DNA from: Liolophura sinensis | Taxonomy: Eukaryota; Mollusca; Polyplacophora; Chitonida; Chitonidae | DNA: 64,000 bases | Direction: 5' to 3' | Assembly: GCF_032854445.1 (NCBI RefSeq) | Contig: NC_088302.1 | Location: 3,464,023 to 3,528,022, forward strand | Shown: positions 1-11,500 of the stretch, in pieces | Position numbering within the stretch: the first letter of the stretch is position 1 | Layout of the letters: every line of letters begins with the position of its first letter | Position numbers and translations under genes: made by a program | The notes under the pieces: model-generated | Seen by the model: only the letters and a program-made list of their open reading frames with translations | Database searches by the model: none | Told to the model about the DNA's origin: nothing

Positions 1-1068
1 AAGAATACATGATGTCATGTTTGTGTATGAAAACTGGAAGAATACATGATGTCATGTTTGCGTATGAAAACTGGAAGAACACATGATGTCATGTTTGTGT
101 ATGAAAACTGGAAGAACACATGATGTCATGTTTGTGTATGAAAACTGGAAGAATACATGATGTCATGTTTGCGTATGAAAACTGGAAGAACACATGATGT
201 CATGTTTGTGTATGAAAACTGGAAGAACACATGATGTCATGTTTTTGTATGAAAACTGGAAGAACACATGATGTCATGTTTGTGTATGAAAACTGGAAGA
301 ACACATGATGTCATGTTTGTGTATGAAAACTGGAAGGACACATGATGTCATGTTTGTGTATGAAAACTGGAAGAATACACAATGTCATGTTTGTGTATGA
401 AAACTGAAAGAACTCATGATGTCATGTTTGCGTATGAAAACTGGAAGAACACATGATGTCATGTTTGCGTATGAAAACTGGAAGAATACATGATGTCATG
501 TTTGTGTATGAAAACTGGAAGAACACATGATGTCATGTTTGTGTATGAAAACTGGAAGAATACATGATGTCATGTTTGTGTATGAAAACTGGAAGAATAC
601 ATGATGTCATGTTTGTGTATGAAAACTGGAAGAACACATGATGTCATGTTTGTGTATGAAAACTGGAAGAATACATGATGTCATGTTTGTGTATGAAAAC
701 TGGAAGAACACATGATGTCATGTTTGTGTATGAAAACTGGAAGAACACATGATGTCATGTTTGTGTATGAAAACTGGAAGAACACATGATGTCATGTTTG
801 TGTATGAAAACTGGAAGAATACATGATGTCATGTTGTGTATGAAAACTGGAAGAACACATGATGTCATGTTTGTGTATGAAAACTGGAAGAACACACGAT
901 GTCATGTTGTGTATGAAAACTGAAAGAACACATGATGTCATGTTTGTGTATGAAAACTGGAAGAACACATGATGTCATGGTTGTGTATGAAAACTGGAAG
1001 AACACATGATGTCATGTTTGTGTATGAAAACTGGAAGAATACACGATGTCATGTTTGTGTATGAAAGC
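1..1068. repeat. 37-bp minisatellite, about 29 copies, open at left edge
   Basis: Tandem units of 37 bp (core ATGATGTCATGTTTGTGTAT) run from the first base to about 1068, with mostly single-base differences (AATACAT/AACACAT, TTGTG/TTGCG) and a few 36-bp units. The array continues beyond the window. It lies just inside the putative intron after the minus-strand exon at 1250-1802. Read on that strand each unit contains TGTGTTCTTCCAG, which resembles a 3' splice site; whether this matters is unknown. Confidence 0.97.
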
Positions 1069-1249
1069 TAGAGATGGATGGTGCAACAGTGTTAACGTAT
1101 TCGTATTGGTATTTTAAGTGAATAAAATGATAGATCCCCAGTTTCAGTTGTGTACATGTATCAGTGGAATAACTGTGCATATCACATGCTCTAGGGGAAC
1201 TGTTCAGTTCACATGGTTGATGGGTATGTTTGTATAAAGACTGGCATAC

Positions 1250-1802
1250 CTTGTAGCTTTTGCTGCAGCCTGGCCACCTCTGCCTCCAAGTCCTCTCTGG
1301 CCAGTTTCTCCAGGTGTAGCCTGTTCAACATGTGCTGGAGGAGCTCCTTGTTGGGGAAGTCTGTCTCCTTGTAAAACTTTGCAATGTGCCTAGTGAGGTT
1401 CTCAAGGTGGAGGAACCTCTGCTCCAGCTCCAACCTCACCGAAGCCTCGTGAAGCAGAGAATGCTGGAACTTTCTCTCGGCTTCTTGGATCAGTGTCTGG
1501 CATTGTTGCAGGCTTTCTGCCACCTTCTTGTCGCAGAGATCCTCTGTGTTGTGGGCAGTGTTAGGGCAGTGGGCCTGAAGGGAGGCCATGGGTACCTGGA
1601 TGGTCAGGGAACATGGCTGCTGCTCTGGTGGCTGACGATGTCTCTCACCTAATACAGCCTTATTGTACATGTAATCCCCAGAATACCATTGTTGTCCTAT
1701 CTTCTTGTCAGTTTCACCCACTTTGTTTGCTTTTTGTTGACAGAAAATGCTGATATCATTGAGCACAAAGAACACAGATACAAACAAAGTGTAATTCACC
1801 AT
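1250..1802 (-). CDS. First coding exon of a secreted coiled-coil protein (partial, unidentified)
   Basis: On the minus strand an ATG at 1802 opens 184 codons that end at a good donor (CAAG|GTATGC) after 1250, leaving phase 1. The N-terminus looks like a signal peptide: MVNYTLFVSVFFVLN, then ISIFCQQ and a polar stretch. From about residue 80 onward the chain is a heptad-rich coiled coil (segments such as RLELEQRFLHLENLTRHIAK and LAREDLEAEVARLQQKLQ). Invertebrate proteins of this plan often carry a C1q, fibrinogen-like or lectin domain after the coil, but no such exon is in the window, so no family is assigned. The antisense frame is also open, as is common for coiled-coil sequence. The gene lies antisense, upstream of the first visible FOCAD exon, and may be nested in a FOCAD intron. 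A shorter exon starting after the AG at 1649-1650 is possible. Confidence 0.6.
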
Positions 1803-2491
1803 TTTCTGATAGTAACAGTTTCCATACCGTATGAAAATGTTGGATCTTTTGTCGCCGTGACCTGCTACATTTACATGCACACTTCATAATAAGGAGATAT
1901 ACACATGCTATGAAACTTGATAACACATGTAAACATAGGCTGTGACAGTAAGGCAAAAAGAGAGTCAGATTACTTCAACTTCTTCAATGGAGGAGTATTG
2001 TGGCAGAGATAATTCTGGCATAGGGATGTAATTGTGTCATTGATAGATGGTAATGGCAGAATGGTGTGGCCAGAGCGAAGTGAAGAACAGTACCAGGATC
2101 TGTTTTGGGGTCAAAGATTCTTAAAAGTTTTACTGTTAAATCGAATTAAATTGATCCTGCGTGTTATTACTAAAACAAGCATGTTGATCAGTTACATACA
2201 TGTATTTACTAGGTATCAGTTGTGCCATTGGAATTGTAACAGATACCTATTCATAACATCACACTTTTATAGAAATCAACATATTTGCTAACTATTTTAA
2301 TAACCCTTAAGGTGTATAAATAATTAAATCAGGCAGGTATAAAATTGTCCACAACCTTGCAGGATCTGGAGATGCATGTGATTCTCTCTGTATCTATGTT
2401 TGTTCATCATAATTAGGACACACTTTTCCTGTCAGTTACTGTGTGATTTGAACAGCGCCATCTGTGCCATAATGAGTGACTGTATTTTCAG
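1803..2491. other. No gene seen
   Basis: This AT-rich stretch between the minus-strand secreted-protein exon and the first FOCAD exon would hold the upstream sequence of the minus-strand gene. I see no convincing TATA box, repeat family or exon in it. Confidence 0.5.
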
Positions 2492-2580
2492 GGGAGAGAA
2501 GCTGAGATTGAGCTACAGGCACGACATGAACAACTTCATCCAGATGACGCGTTGGAAAAGAAAAAATCGGCGTGGCTTTG
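2492..2580 (+). CDS. FOCAD: FOCAD exon (first in window)
   Basis: Acceptor TGTATTTTCAG, donor TTTG|GTAATT, 89 bases, starts in phase 0. The peptide reads GREAEIELQARHEQLHPDDA then LEKKKSAWL, with the split codon TG|G giving W. Confidence 0.75.
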
Positions 2581-5500
2581 GTAATTCCTTTTTTGTATTG
2601 CTGTCTGGTCCACTTGAAATCACTATGCCACCTTGAGATGTGGTTTCTGTCCCATTATTCGATTGGGAAAGATTCTCCAGCTTTCACTGCTCTTTGGGGA
2701 AAGATTGAATCAGTCAACAGCATTCTCATGGAGACACAGACTGACCCGAGTGACACAAATGAAAACTACTACTCGAGTTTAATAAATTTGATATCGAGGG
2801 TCACAAATTTCATATCCTATTTATCCCATAAATGTAAATTTATAGTGGAAAAAATCATTACGATTTTAACTTTCAGAAACTGCGCCGAATCTGACCGTGA
2901 AGTGATATCACATATATAGGTCAAGTGAAGCGTCACCAGTGTGTGACAAGTACATAGTGGAGTATAATACAGTACAGACAAAATTTCTTTACATAACGAC
3001 TTTTTTATACCATAGACGTCAAAGTTTGCTTCATACAAGATATCGTTCAATCTGTAATAGTTATAACAAGAAAATTACATTTTACCACAGAAAGTATTAC
3101 TGTCGAAAAATAGACAAATTTCACATGCGCTCAGTACACGCAATGCAACCTTCAAAAAACCACTGACAGTTTAACCTGATGTAGGTTGAACAAGCGAAAC
3201 AGTCTACAGAGAATTTAAGTACGGTAGATATTGGTTTCAGCCGGATAATGTCAGAATTAGTGAAGTTGTTAATACTCTCACACAGGTCAGCTGGAAAATG
3301 AAGAAACTCTATTGTTGCATGCTTGGGAAAAAGGTTACATGTAACTTACTTTTTTTAATGAAATAGTCTTTGATATAATTCATTTTAACTTAATTACAAA
3401 ATGAGTAGTGTTGTGTGTGGCCTTTTCTGATAGTGAAGAAAAATAATGGCCTACCCAATGCTTCCGTTCTAGAGATTTGACTTGGCCTTTGTGGTGACAG
3501 ATCTATGTCTTAGTCAGTGCCAAGGATTTCCACATTGATTTGATTACCTCTTGTCATATTCATAACTCTGGTGCGTCCATTTTTGTCAATTTTTGCGGTA
3601 TCTGCTGGTTGAAAGTTGGCCATGTTGACATTTGCAGACGACAAGAAATAGTTGTAAAAAAAAGGTACTGTACAGTCGAGCTGTAACTTTTGATTGGTCG
3701 ATTTGATGAATGAAAAGATACACGGACCAATCAAAATGTTGGAATTTATATTACACATGGGGCTTCTGTGACTCCATTAGTTAGTGCGTTAGTCCAGCGT
3801 AATGACCCAGGAGTCTCTCACCAATGCGGTTGCTGTGAGTTCAAGTCGAGCTCATGCTCGCTTCCTCTCTGGGCGTACGTGGGAAGGTCTTCCAGCAACC
3901 TGCAGATTGTTGTGGGTATCCCCCGGGCTCTGCTCGGTTTTCACCAACCATAATGCTGGCAGCTGTCGTATAAGTATGGTGTAAAACACCAATCAGACGA
4001 ATAAATAAATAAATATATTACACGTGGTGCATATCAAAACGATATGTCATGCCTTTATTACCCGGAAAAATAACATTCATGGGATAAATCCTCATTGGTC
4101 ACACTTAGCAACAGTCACCAGCATAACTTGCTAAAGTTTAATGGTTTACTCCAGACCCACTGACTTTTTATTATCTGCGCAAAAACAACATCAACTGACT
4201 AACAGATTGAATTGATATCGTAATAACTATTGTAATGAAATATATTCAGTCTTTGAAATTGATCAAGTCCTTTACAGCAGAAGAATATGTGTGCATTAAT
4301 CAGTTTGTCATGTATGTGGTTTTTCTGTCAGGCCTGAGCAAGTTTGTATTTATTCTGAATGTGTTTGTGTGTTTTCAGGGCAAGGGACTTGTTAGTTGAT
4401 TCCATTAGAGGAGCATCAAGGTACGCAATCAACTCTGATTGTTCTAGAAGTAATACCTGTGACAGCACTAGAGCAATTTAATTGTATAATACACATTCCT
4501 TGAGCTTGAACACAATGCTGTGTAATTGTAATTTGTCATTTGATGTGTACTTGTAAATAAAGCAATCATGAAGTCTGAAGGTACATGTTAAAGGAGAAGA
4601 AAAGTTAAAAACATGACACTGTAGGCTTGGAAAGAGCACATTTTTTCCTAACCTCCTAACACAGAAGACTTCATCACTAGTTCTTAGGCAAAATGTCGCC
4701 CACAGTGGATTTTGGCGCTGACTTTATTTATAATTTATCAGCTTGAGGTACATATTACAATTTTTTTATGGCATGCACCTGCAAGGAAATGCATATTCTT
4801 TTCAATGGTATTTGATTGATATTTAAATTTTCTTCTCCTTTAAATAAAGCAATTGTGAAGTCTGAAGGTCCATGTTAAATATACTAGAACCATGCACACA
4901 AACCTTTACCTAATAAACTCCTTTTCAAAAGATGCATACACATATGGCATGCATACACATATGGCATGCATACACATATGGCATGTATGGTTTATATTGT
5001 TTTCAAAATTTTACTCAGTTTGCTGCATCTGCCTAGGAGAACTGTGTCAGTACAAGTACAAGGGGCTGCAGGTATCAGTTTCAGATTGCCAACATTAAAT
5101 AACACAAAACAAATTTTGTTTCAGAGGCAATCCAACCTGTCAAGCCAACTGTGTATTTGCCTTAGCTGGGTTGACAGCCACAGTGAATAACTATTCTACT
5201 GGTCTGGATCCAGAAGACTTAAAAAATGTCAGCCACGAGCACATGAGCCATTCTCATTGGTTGGCTGTTGTCATGGATACCCTGATGTCCTTGATGGATG
5301 TAAAGTTTCAGCCAAGTGGTCAGCTACTGGGCATGTGTCAGCAGGTGGGAATAATGTCGTGTGCCTCCTACATTGGTATTAACTTCGCATTCAGTGCTTT
5401 TGTTTGTTTTCTGTGTCTGTTTCTAAATTCAGGATTTGCTTAGAATGCTAAGAACTTACTGCATGGCCAGAAAACTGTGTGGTTTGTCATGTACCTGGTA

Positions 5501-8500
5501 AAGGGTGGTGGTTTCCTCTGAGCATCATGGTTTCCTCTGAGCATCATGGTTTCCTCTGAGCACCATGGTTTCCTCTGAACACGCTGGTTTCCTCTGAGTA
5601 CCCTGGTTTTCTGTGAGCACTCTTGTTTCCTCTCGGCACTCTCATTTCCTCCCGGCACTCTCGTTTCCTTCCTGCACCCTCGTTTCTGCCACCCATTGTT
5701 ATTCAGAGGAGTCTAGGACATTGAAATGAACAAATATATATGGATAGTATAATCTTGTGTCTTAAGTAAAAAGTTTCAGGTAAAAACGATCGGGGAACAA
5801 AACAGCAAATGGCATGTGTTCTTAGAATATTTATGTTTACATTAATAGTGTTTAGAATGTAAACTTGGCTGAGTGTTTAGACTTTTTTTTAGAAGTTGAG
5901 TTTATGAATTCACCGCATAAAGGATGTTCCCCTTTGAAAAGTGCCACTCACGTTGAGTGCAGATAAATATTTCCTATTGTCAGAGAGGTGTCATTGACCG
6001 ACAGGAGGCCAGTGTGTTGGCAAGATCCGCTGCTAGTGTGGCAATCGCACAGGTCATCCCAGCGGTAATGACCTTTGACACAGACAGAATATACAAGATG
6101 ATAGACATGCTGAAGGCGGGGTTACCAGGCCGTGCCCCTGGCAGCCTGTCAGGAGTCTTACAGTCTTACAGTGGGCTGGGCTTGGGGATGCTTCTGGCTC
6201 GACTGTTTGAGGAACACTTCACTGATGTGGGAGGCACAAAGGTATGTCTATTTTAATAAATATGTGTTGATTGCTGTGCTGATTGGATGAGGATATTTTT
6301 TTTTGTATGCCAAAGCTTTACTTTTAAACTAATTTTATCAGAAGAGAGTGGATATGATATAGTGTAAGTTTTAAAGAATTCTACAGACTTTAGAAGATCA
6401 GATATTTCTGCAATGTAAACATAACAATCACTTACTGAGAATGTTGTCTTTCCAACGTTCTAATATTTATTAATGATCTCACCTCCCCTTCTCGCTTCTT
6501 CACTCAGGGAATGACAGAGGTGTGGAAAGCTCTGGATGTTCTGGAACAGTGCTGTCTACAGTCTACAGCTGACCACAGGTAGGATATTAGGCATTTCATG
6601 TTCTAGAACAGTGTTGTCTGCAGTCTACAGCTGACCACAGGTAAGACATTAGGCTGCATGTTCTAGAACAGTGTTGTCTGCAGTCTACAGCTGACCACAG
6701 GTAAGACATTAGGCTGCATGTTCTGGAACAGTGTTGTCTACAGGTGACCACAGGTAAGACATAAGGCTCTGGATGTACTGGAACGGTGTTGTCTGCAGTC
6801 TACACCTGTCACCTGGGTCTTCCCACTATCACCCGGGTCTTCTCGCTGTCACCGGGGTCTTCCCACTGTCACCCGGGTCTTCCCACTGTCACACAGGTCT
6901 TCCCACTATCAGCCGGGTCTTCCCACTATCACCCGGGTCTTCCCACTATCACCCCGGTCTTTCCACTATCACCCCGGTCTTCCACTATCACCGGGGTCTT
7001 CCCACTATCACCCGGGTCTTCCCACTATCACCCTGGTCCTCCCACTATCACCCTGGTCTTCCCACTATAACCCGGGTCTTCCCACTATCACCCTGGTCTT
7101 CCCACTATCACCCAGGTCTTCCCACTATCACCCCGGTCTTCCCACTATCACCCAGGTCTTCCCACTATGTGTACTGGTACACACTGGGTGGGCCATTACA
7201 TATCTTGACTGCATGTGTTTCCAGCATGCATAAAGTCAGTGTAAATATGTTAGCATCTGGACTGGCCTGCAAGGATATACCATCTTATGAAATGACAGAG
7301 ATCCTGACATAACATTACAACTATGAGCATACTTTACATGTTTGTTTGGGGCCTCCGTGTCTCAGTTTGTTGGCGCGCTGGCACAGTGTAATGACCCAGG
7401 AGTCTCTCACCAATGCGGTCGCTGTAAGTTCAAGTCCAGCTCATGCTGGCTTCCTCTCCAGAGTTGGTCGTGGGTTTATCCCCAGTCTCTGCTCGGTTTA
7501 ATTCCTCCCACCATAATGCTGGCCGCCATTGTATAAGTGAAATATTCTTGAGTACGGCGTAAAACATCAGTGAAATAAATAAACATGTTTGTTCTTAGTC
7601 AGGGTATAGTGTACTTAGGCTACAATATGCCTACATATATGTTCACATCTCACTGTACAGTGTGTGTGTGTTTGTTCCCAGACAAGGCAGCATGCTTGGT
7701 CTGGGCGTGGCCTTGGGGTCTCTATGTGCTGATGGGAGGACAGATTCCAGAGTCCATGTTCTATCACTACATGATAAACTGTCGGCCATGTTGGATTCTC
7801 TCTCAACCAATGAGGACACATTTCAGGTGGGATGATGTTCTGTTCATGTTCATCAAAGTTATACCAAGAATTTGTCATTGTTGTGTTCGCAGTCAATAAA
7901 GTTGTTCAAAAGTTGATTTAAAGATTTAAAACAAGTACTTTTCTGACAAGATCACAGCATGTACAAACTTTTGGTCATTTTTCATGAAAATTATAGACAA
8001 CATTGATTTCTTGAGTTTATGCTCTCTACTCATATCAAAGTGTGACATTTTCACAGGAACAGGTTAAATGAATTTGAATTTGAGTCAGCTAAAGCTCCAC
8101 GTTTCATCATTAGTTGAGCAGATAATATTATAGCCATATGTTTGTAGAGCTACTTGTACTTTTCTCTCTGTCCGTGTATTTGCACCGATCCACCATTTTG
8201 GGGTGGATAGTAAGAATATTGGTTGTGTGCTGATCAGATATCAAACCTCTGTTCAGACCTGCTGTGTTTCTCTGGCCACTTTGAGTTCCTCAGCATTTTC
8301 AGCCAATATCTTATCATCTGACAATGTAACAAAGGTGTTGGAGAAGTTAACATCTCTGAGTGGGAAACATTCCAAGGTAGGTCAATAAAATTTGTATTTA
8401 TATCCAGGGCATTAAGAAGTTTTTCACAAGTACTATATTCAGTTAAAACAAAATCTGCATGTAGAGTTACTCATTTTCAAAAATCATGATAGACCTTCTT

Positions 8501-11500
8501 GATATTTCCAGTTTTATTGCAGCGTCATAACATCAGCATCATTGCAATTGTGTCGGTTGTGGTGACTTCACACTCTTTGTGACACTCTTTGTGACGTCAC
8601 CTTGGGACAGCATTTCAACGTGATGAGTTCAGACCTTGGGCACACATAATTATTTGCATACATTAACCCCATTTTACATCTGTGTCTGGTCTGCATGAAG
8701 TATTTAGAGGAATCCTGATACATAGAACCATCCTGTACCCCACTGCAGCTCTGCTGTAATATGTTTAGACAAATAAATAACTAGGTTATGCTCCACTCTT
8801 CCTGTACACCCTAAATTGTTTCAACTCCTCACAGGTTAATACATCATGTTCTTGTGGTTTTCCAGAATGCTGGTTTGTGTCTCTCCGTTGGCATGCTTGG
8901 CTATAGCCTTGCTGTAAATGGTCATCCAGCAGCAGCGTCAGGCAATGAACAGCGAGCCCTGGAATGGCAGAAGCAGTTGTCTGCAGAGGTAGAAACCTGA
9001 TTGGGAATGATATTTAGAAATGAAAACAGGATACAATATGACTAATCTAACTCAATACATTTTCTGACTGTCTCTTTGAAATGACCTGCGGATGCTCAGG
9101 GGTTTCCACATACAGAGCCCGGTTTCCTCCCACCATAATGCTGGCTGCATCATATTCTTGAGTACGACATAAAACACCAATCAAATAAAATAAATAAAGA
9201 AATAAATCTTTTTGAAATGTCTGGCAGTTCTACTTTAGCTTAAAATGGAAAAAACGTCATTTTAGCTTAGCTTTCGTTTTGTCTGTACCAAGTATCGATA
9301 CATAATATTTTTACGTAATGTCCACCCGGTTGAATAATTGATTACAATAACAAGTGTAATGCAGGCACCAGCTGTTCAGACCGGTTTTCTTCTGTTTGTT
9401 GTGTGTTGTATTTTCTCCTTGGTGCATACTTTGACAGATGACAGCAGGCCTCTTTCCCTCATAATCAATGTTACTGTTCAAGATGTAATGTTTATTCTGT
9501 TGACAGGATGTGTCATCGCTGCAGAAGGTGGCAGTGTTGACAGGATTGACAGCGCTGTGTGGCTCAGAGAGGTTCTGGACACAGGTGAGGACATTCTGAA
9601 CACAGGTGATGACGTTATGGGCACATGTGTGGACATTCTGACTGACAATTATCATTCAAACATGGGACAAAAAAAAAACCTGGCGTTAACAATTCAGATG
9701 CAGTGATTTTGTTTGGCAGTTGCCGTTGCTGGCACAGTAATTAAAATACCTCTTTATCTCGCACTGTATTATGACTAAACTGACACAAGTATAAGATTGT
9801 AATTATTCCAGTTTTCTGTTCCTGAAAATGATTTTGAATCTTTCCTCTGAATTCTCTTTTGGGGGAAAACACATTTATCTGTAATAGGCTTTTCAAGTCA
9901 GAAGTTAGAGATTAGCTCTTCCTTCAGTTAGAGTGTAGACGTATGCTACTATAGCGTTGTTGATGTAGATCTAGGGTTGCGATGACCAGAGACAAATCTG
10001 CGTCATGTTGCTGATGAAAAATGCATTTACCATAAATATTGGTGCTCTGATCTAGGAATTAGTGGATAGTTATTTATTTATCTAAAGTTTGCTAAAAATG
10101 CTTTAATACACTGACAATTAACATATACATTAAACTGTCATCAGAATGGAAAACACTTATGTAAATCTAATGTTGGATTGTGGAGACATGCTGTTCAAAA
10201 AATATACATATTTTATTCCTGGAATACACAAATGGGCCCGGAATCAGTCAGTAAAAGCTTCATCCTGCTTTAATACGGTAAATGTATATATATCTGATGT
10301 ATAATAATGTTTTCAACAGTCTCTTTCTGATTTTCAGGTTTCAAGTTCTGGTGCTTCAGAGGTGAAGGACACATATTCTGCTGATGTCATCAGTATGTGT
10401 AGACAGATAGTTGAGAGTCATGGAGATCTGGGTATACAGGGAGCTGGAGCCTGGCTGTTAGGACATCTCCATTTATCAGCCTGTAATGTCACAGAAACAA
10501 GGACGAGTGGTAAATACTTACTAGGTGGTAGTGTTTTTTTCAATGATCCCAATAATGACAAACCATTTATTCTAATGTAAATTACGGGGGCCTCCGTGGC
10601 TCAGTCGGTTAGCGCGCTAGCGCAGTGCAATGACCCTGGAGTCTCTCACCAATGCGGTTGCTGTGAGTTCAAGTCCAGCTCATGCTGGCTTCCTCTCTGG
10701 CCGTACGTGGGAAGGTCTGACAGCAACCTGCGAATGGTCGTGGGTTTCTATAAGTGAAATATTCTTGAGTACGGCGTAAATCACCAATCAAATAAATAAA
10801 ATAAATAAATAACTAATGTAAATTAACTCTTGATACAGTGATGACAAGACGCACATGTACTAGCTGATGTGTGCCTCTAATCCCGGGAGAGTTACAGCTG
10901 AAGAGATTAATCAACATTAATGGTGTTTATACCTGAAATAATAATGGTTGTCAGAGCTACCAATCCCACAGGTGTTAAATTGTCAGAGTTCATAACATTA
11001 GTTCTAGTGAGCTTTATTGAGGTACTGTAGTGAAAAAAGTTAGTAAAATAGTAACTGTTAGACACTTTTCTGTCACAACAGAATATATGTACCTGTGATG
11101 TGTACCTCCAGCTTCTCTTGCCTGACAGAAGTGTGATCAGAGCATGTTATAACCTTTTAGACAGACACTTTCTTGCCATCACTGAATATATGTACCTGCC
11201 TTCTCTTACCTGCCTGACACTAGTACGACCAGAGCATGTTATAACTAAAAGCTGTTAGACAGACACTTACCTGTCATCACAGAATATATGTACCTGTGAT
11301 GTATACCTCCAGCTTCTCTTACCTGACAGAAGTGTGATCAGAGCATGTTATAACCTAACTTTTAGACAGACACTTTCCTGCCATCACAGAATATATGTAC
11401 CTGCCTGACACTAGTATGACCAGAGTATGTTATAACTGACATCTGTTAGACAGACTCTTACCAGTCATCACAGAATATATGTACCTGTGATGTGTAGGTT

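Noticed and set aside
1-1068. CRISPR-like or telomere-like array
   Set aside because: Units are contiguous without unique spacers and do not match a telomere motif; this is a eukaryotic minisatellite.
4892-5098. Small ORF over the 17-bp ACACATATGGCATGC triplicate
   Set aside because: Repeat-derived and inside a FOCAD intron.
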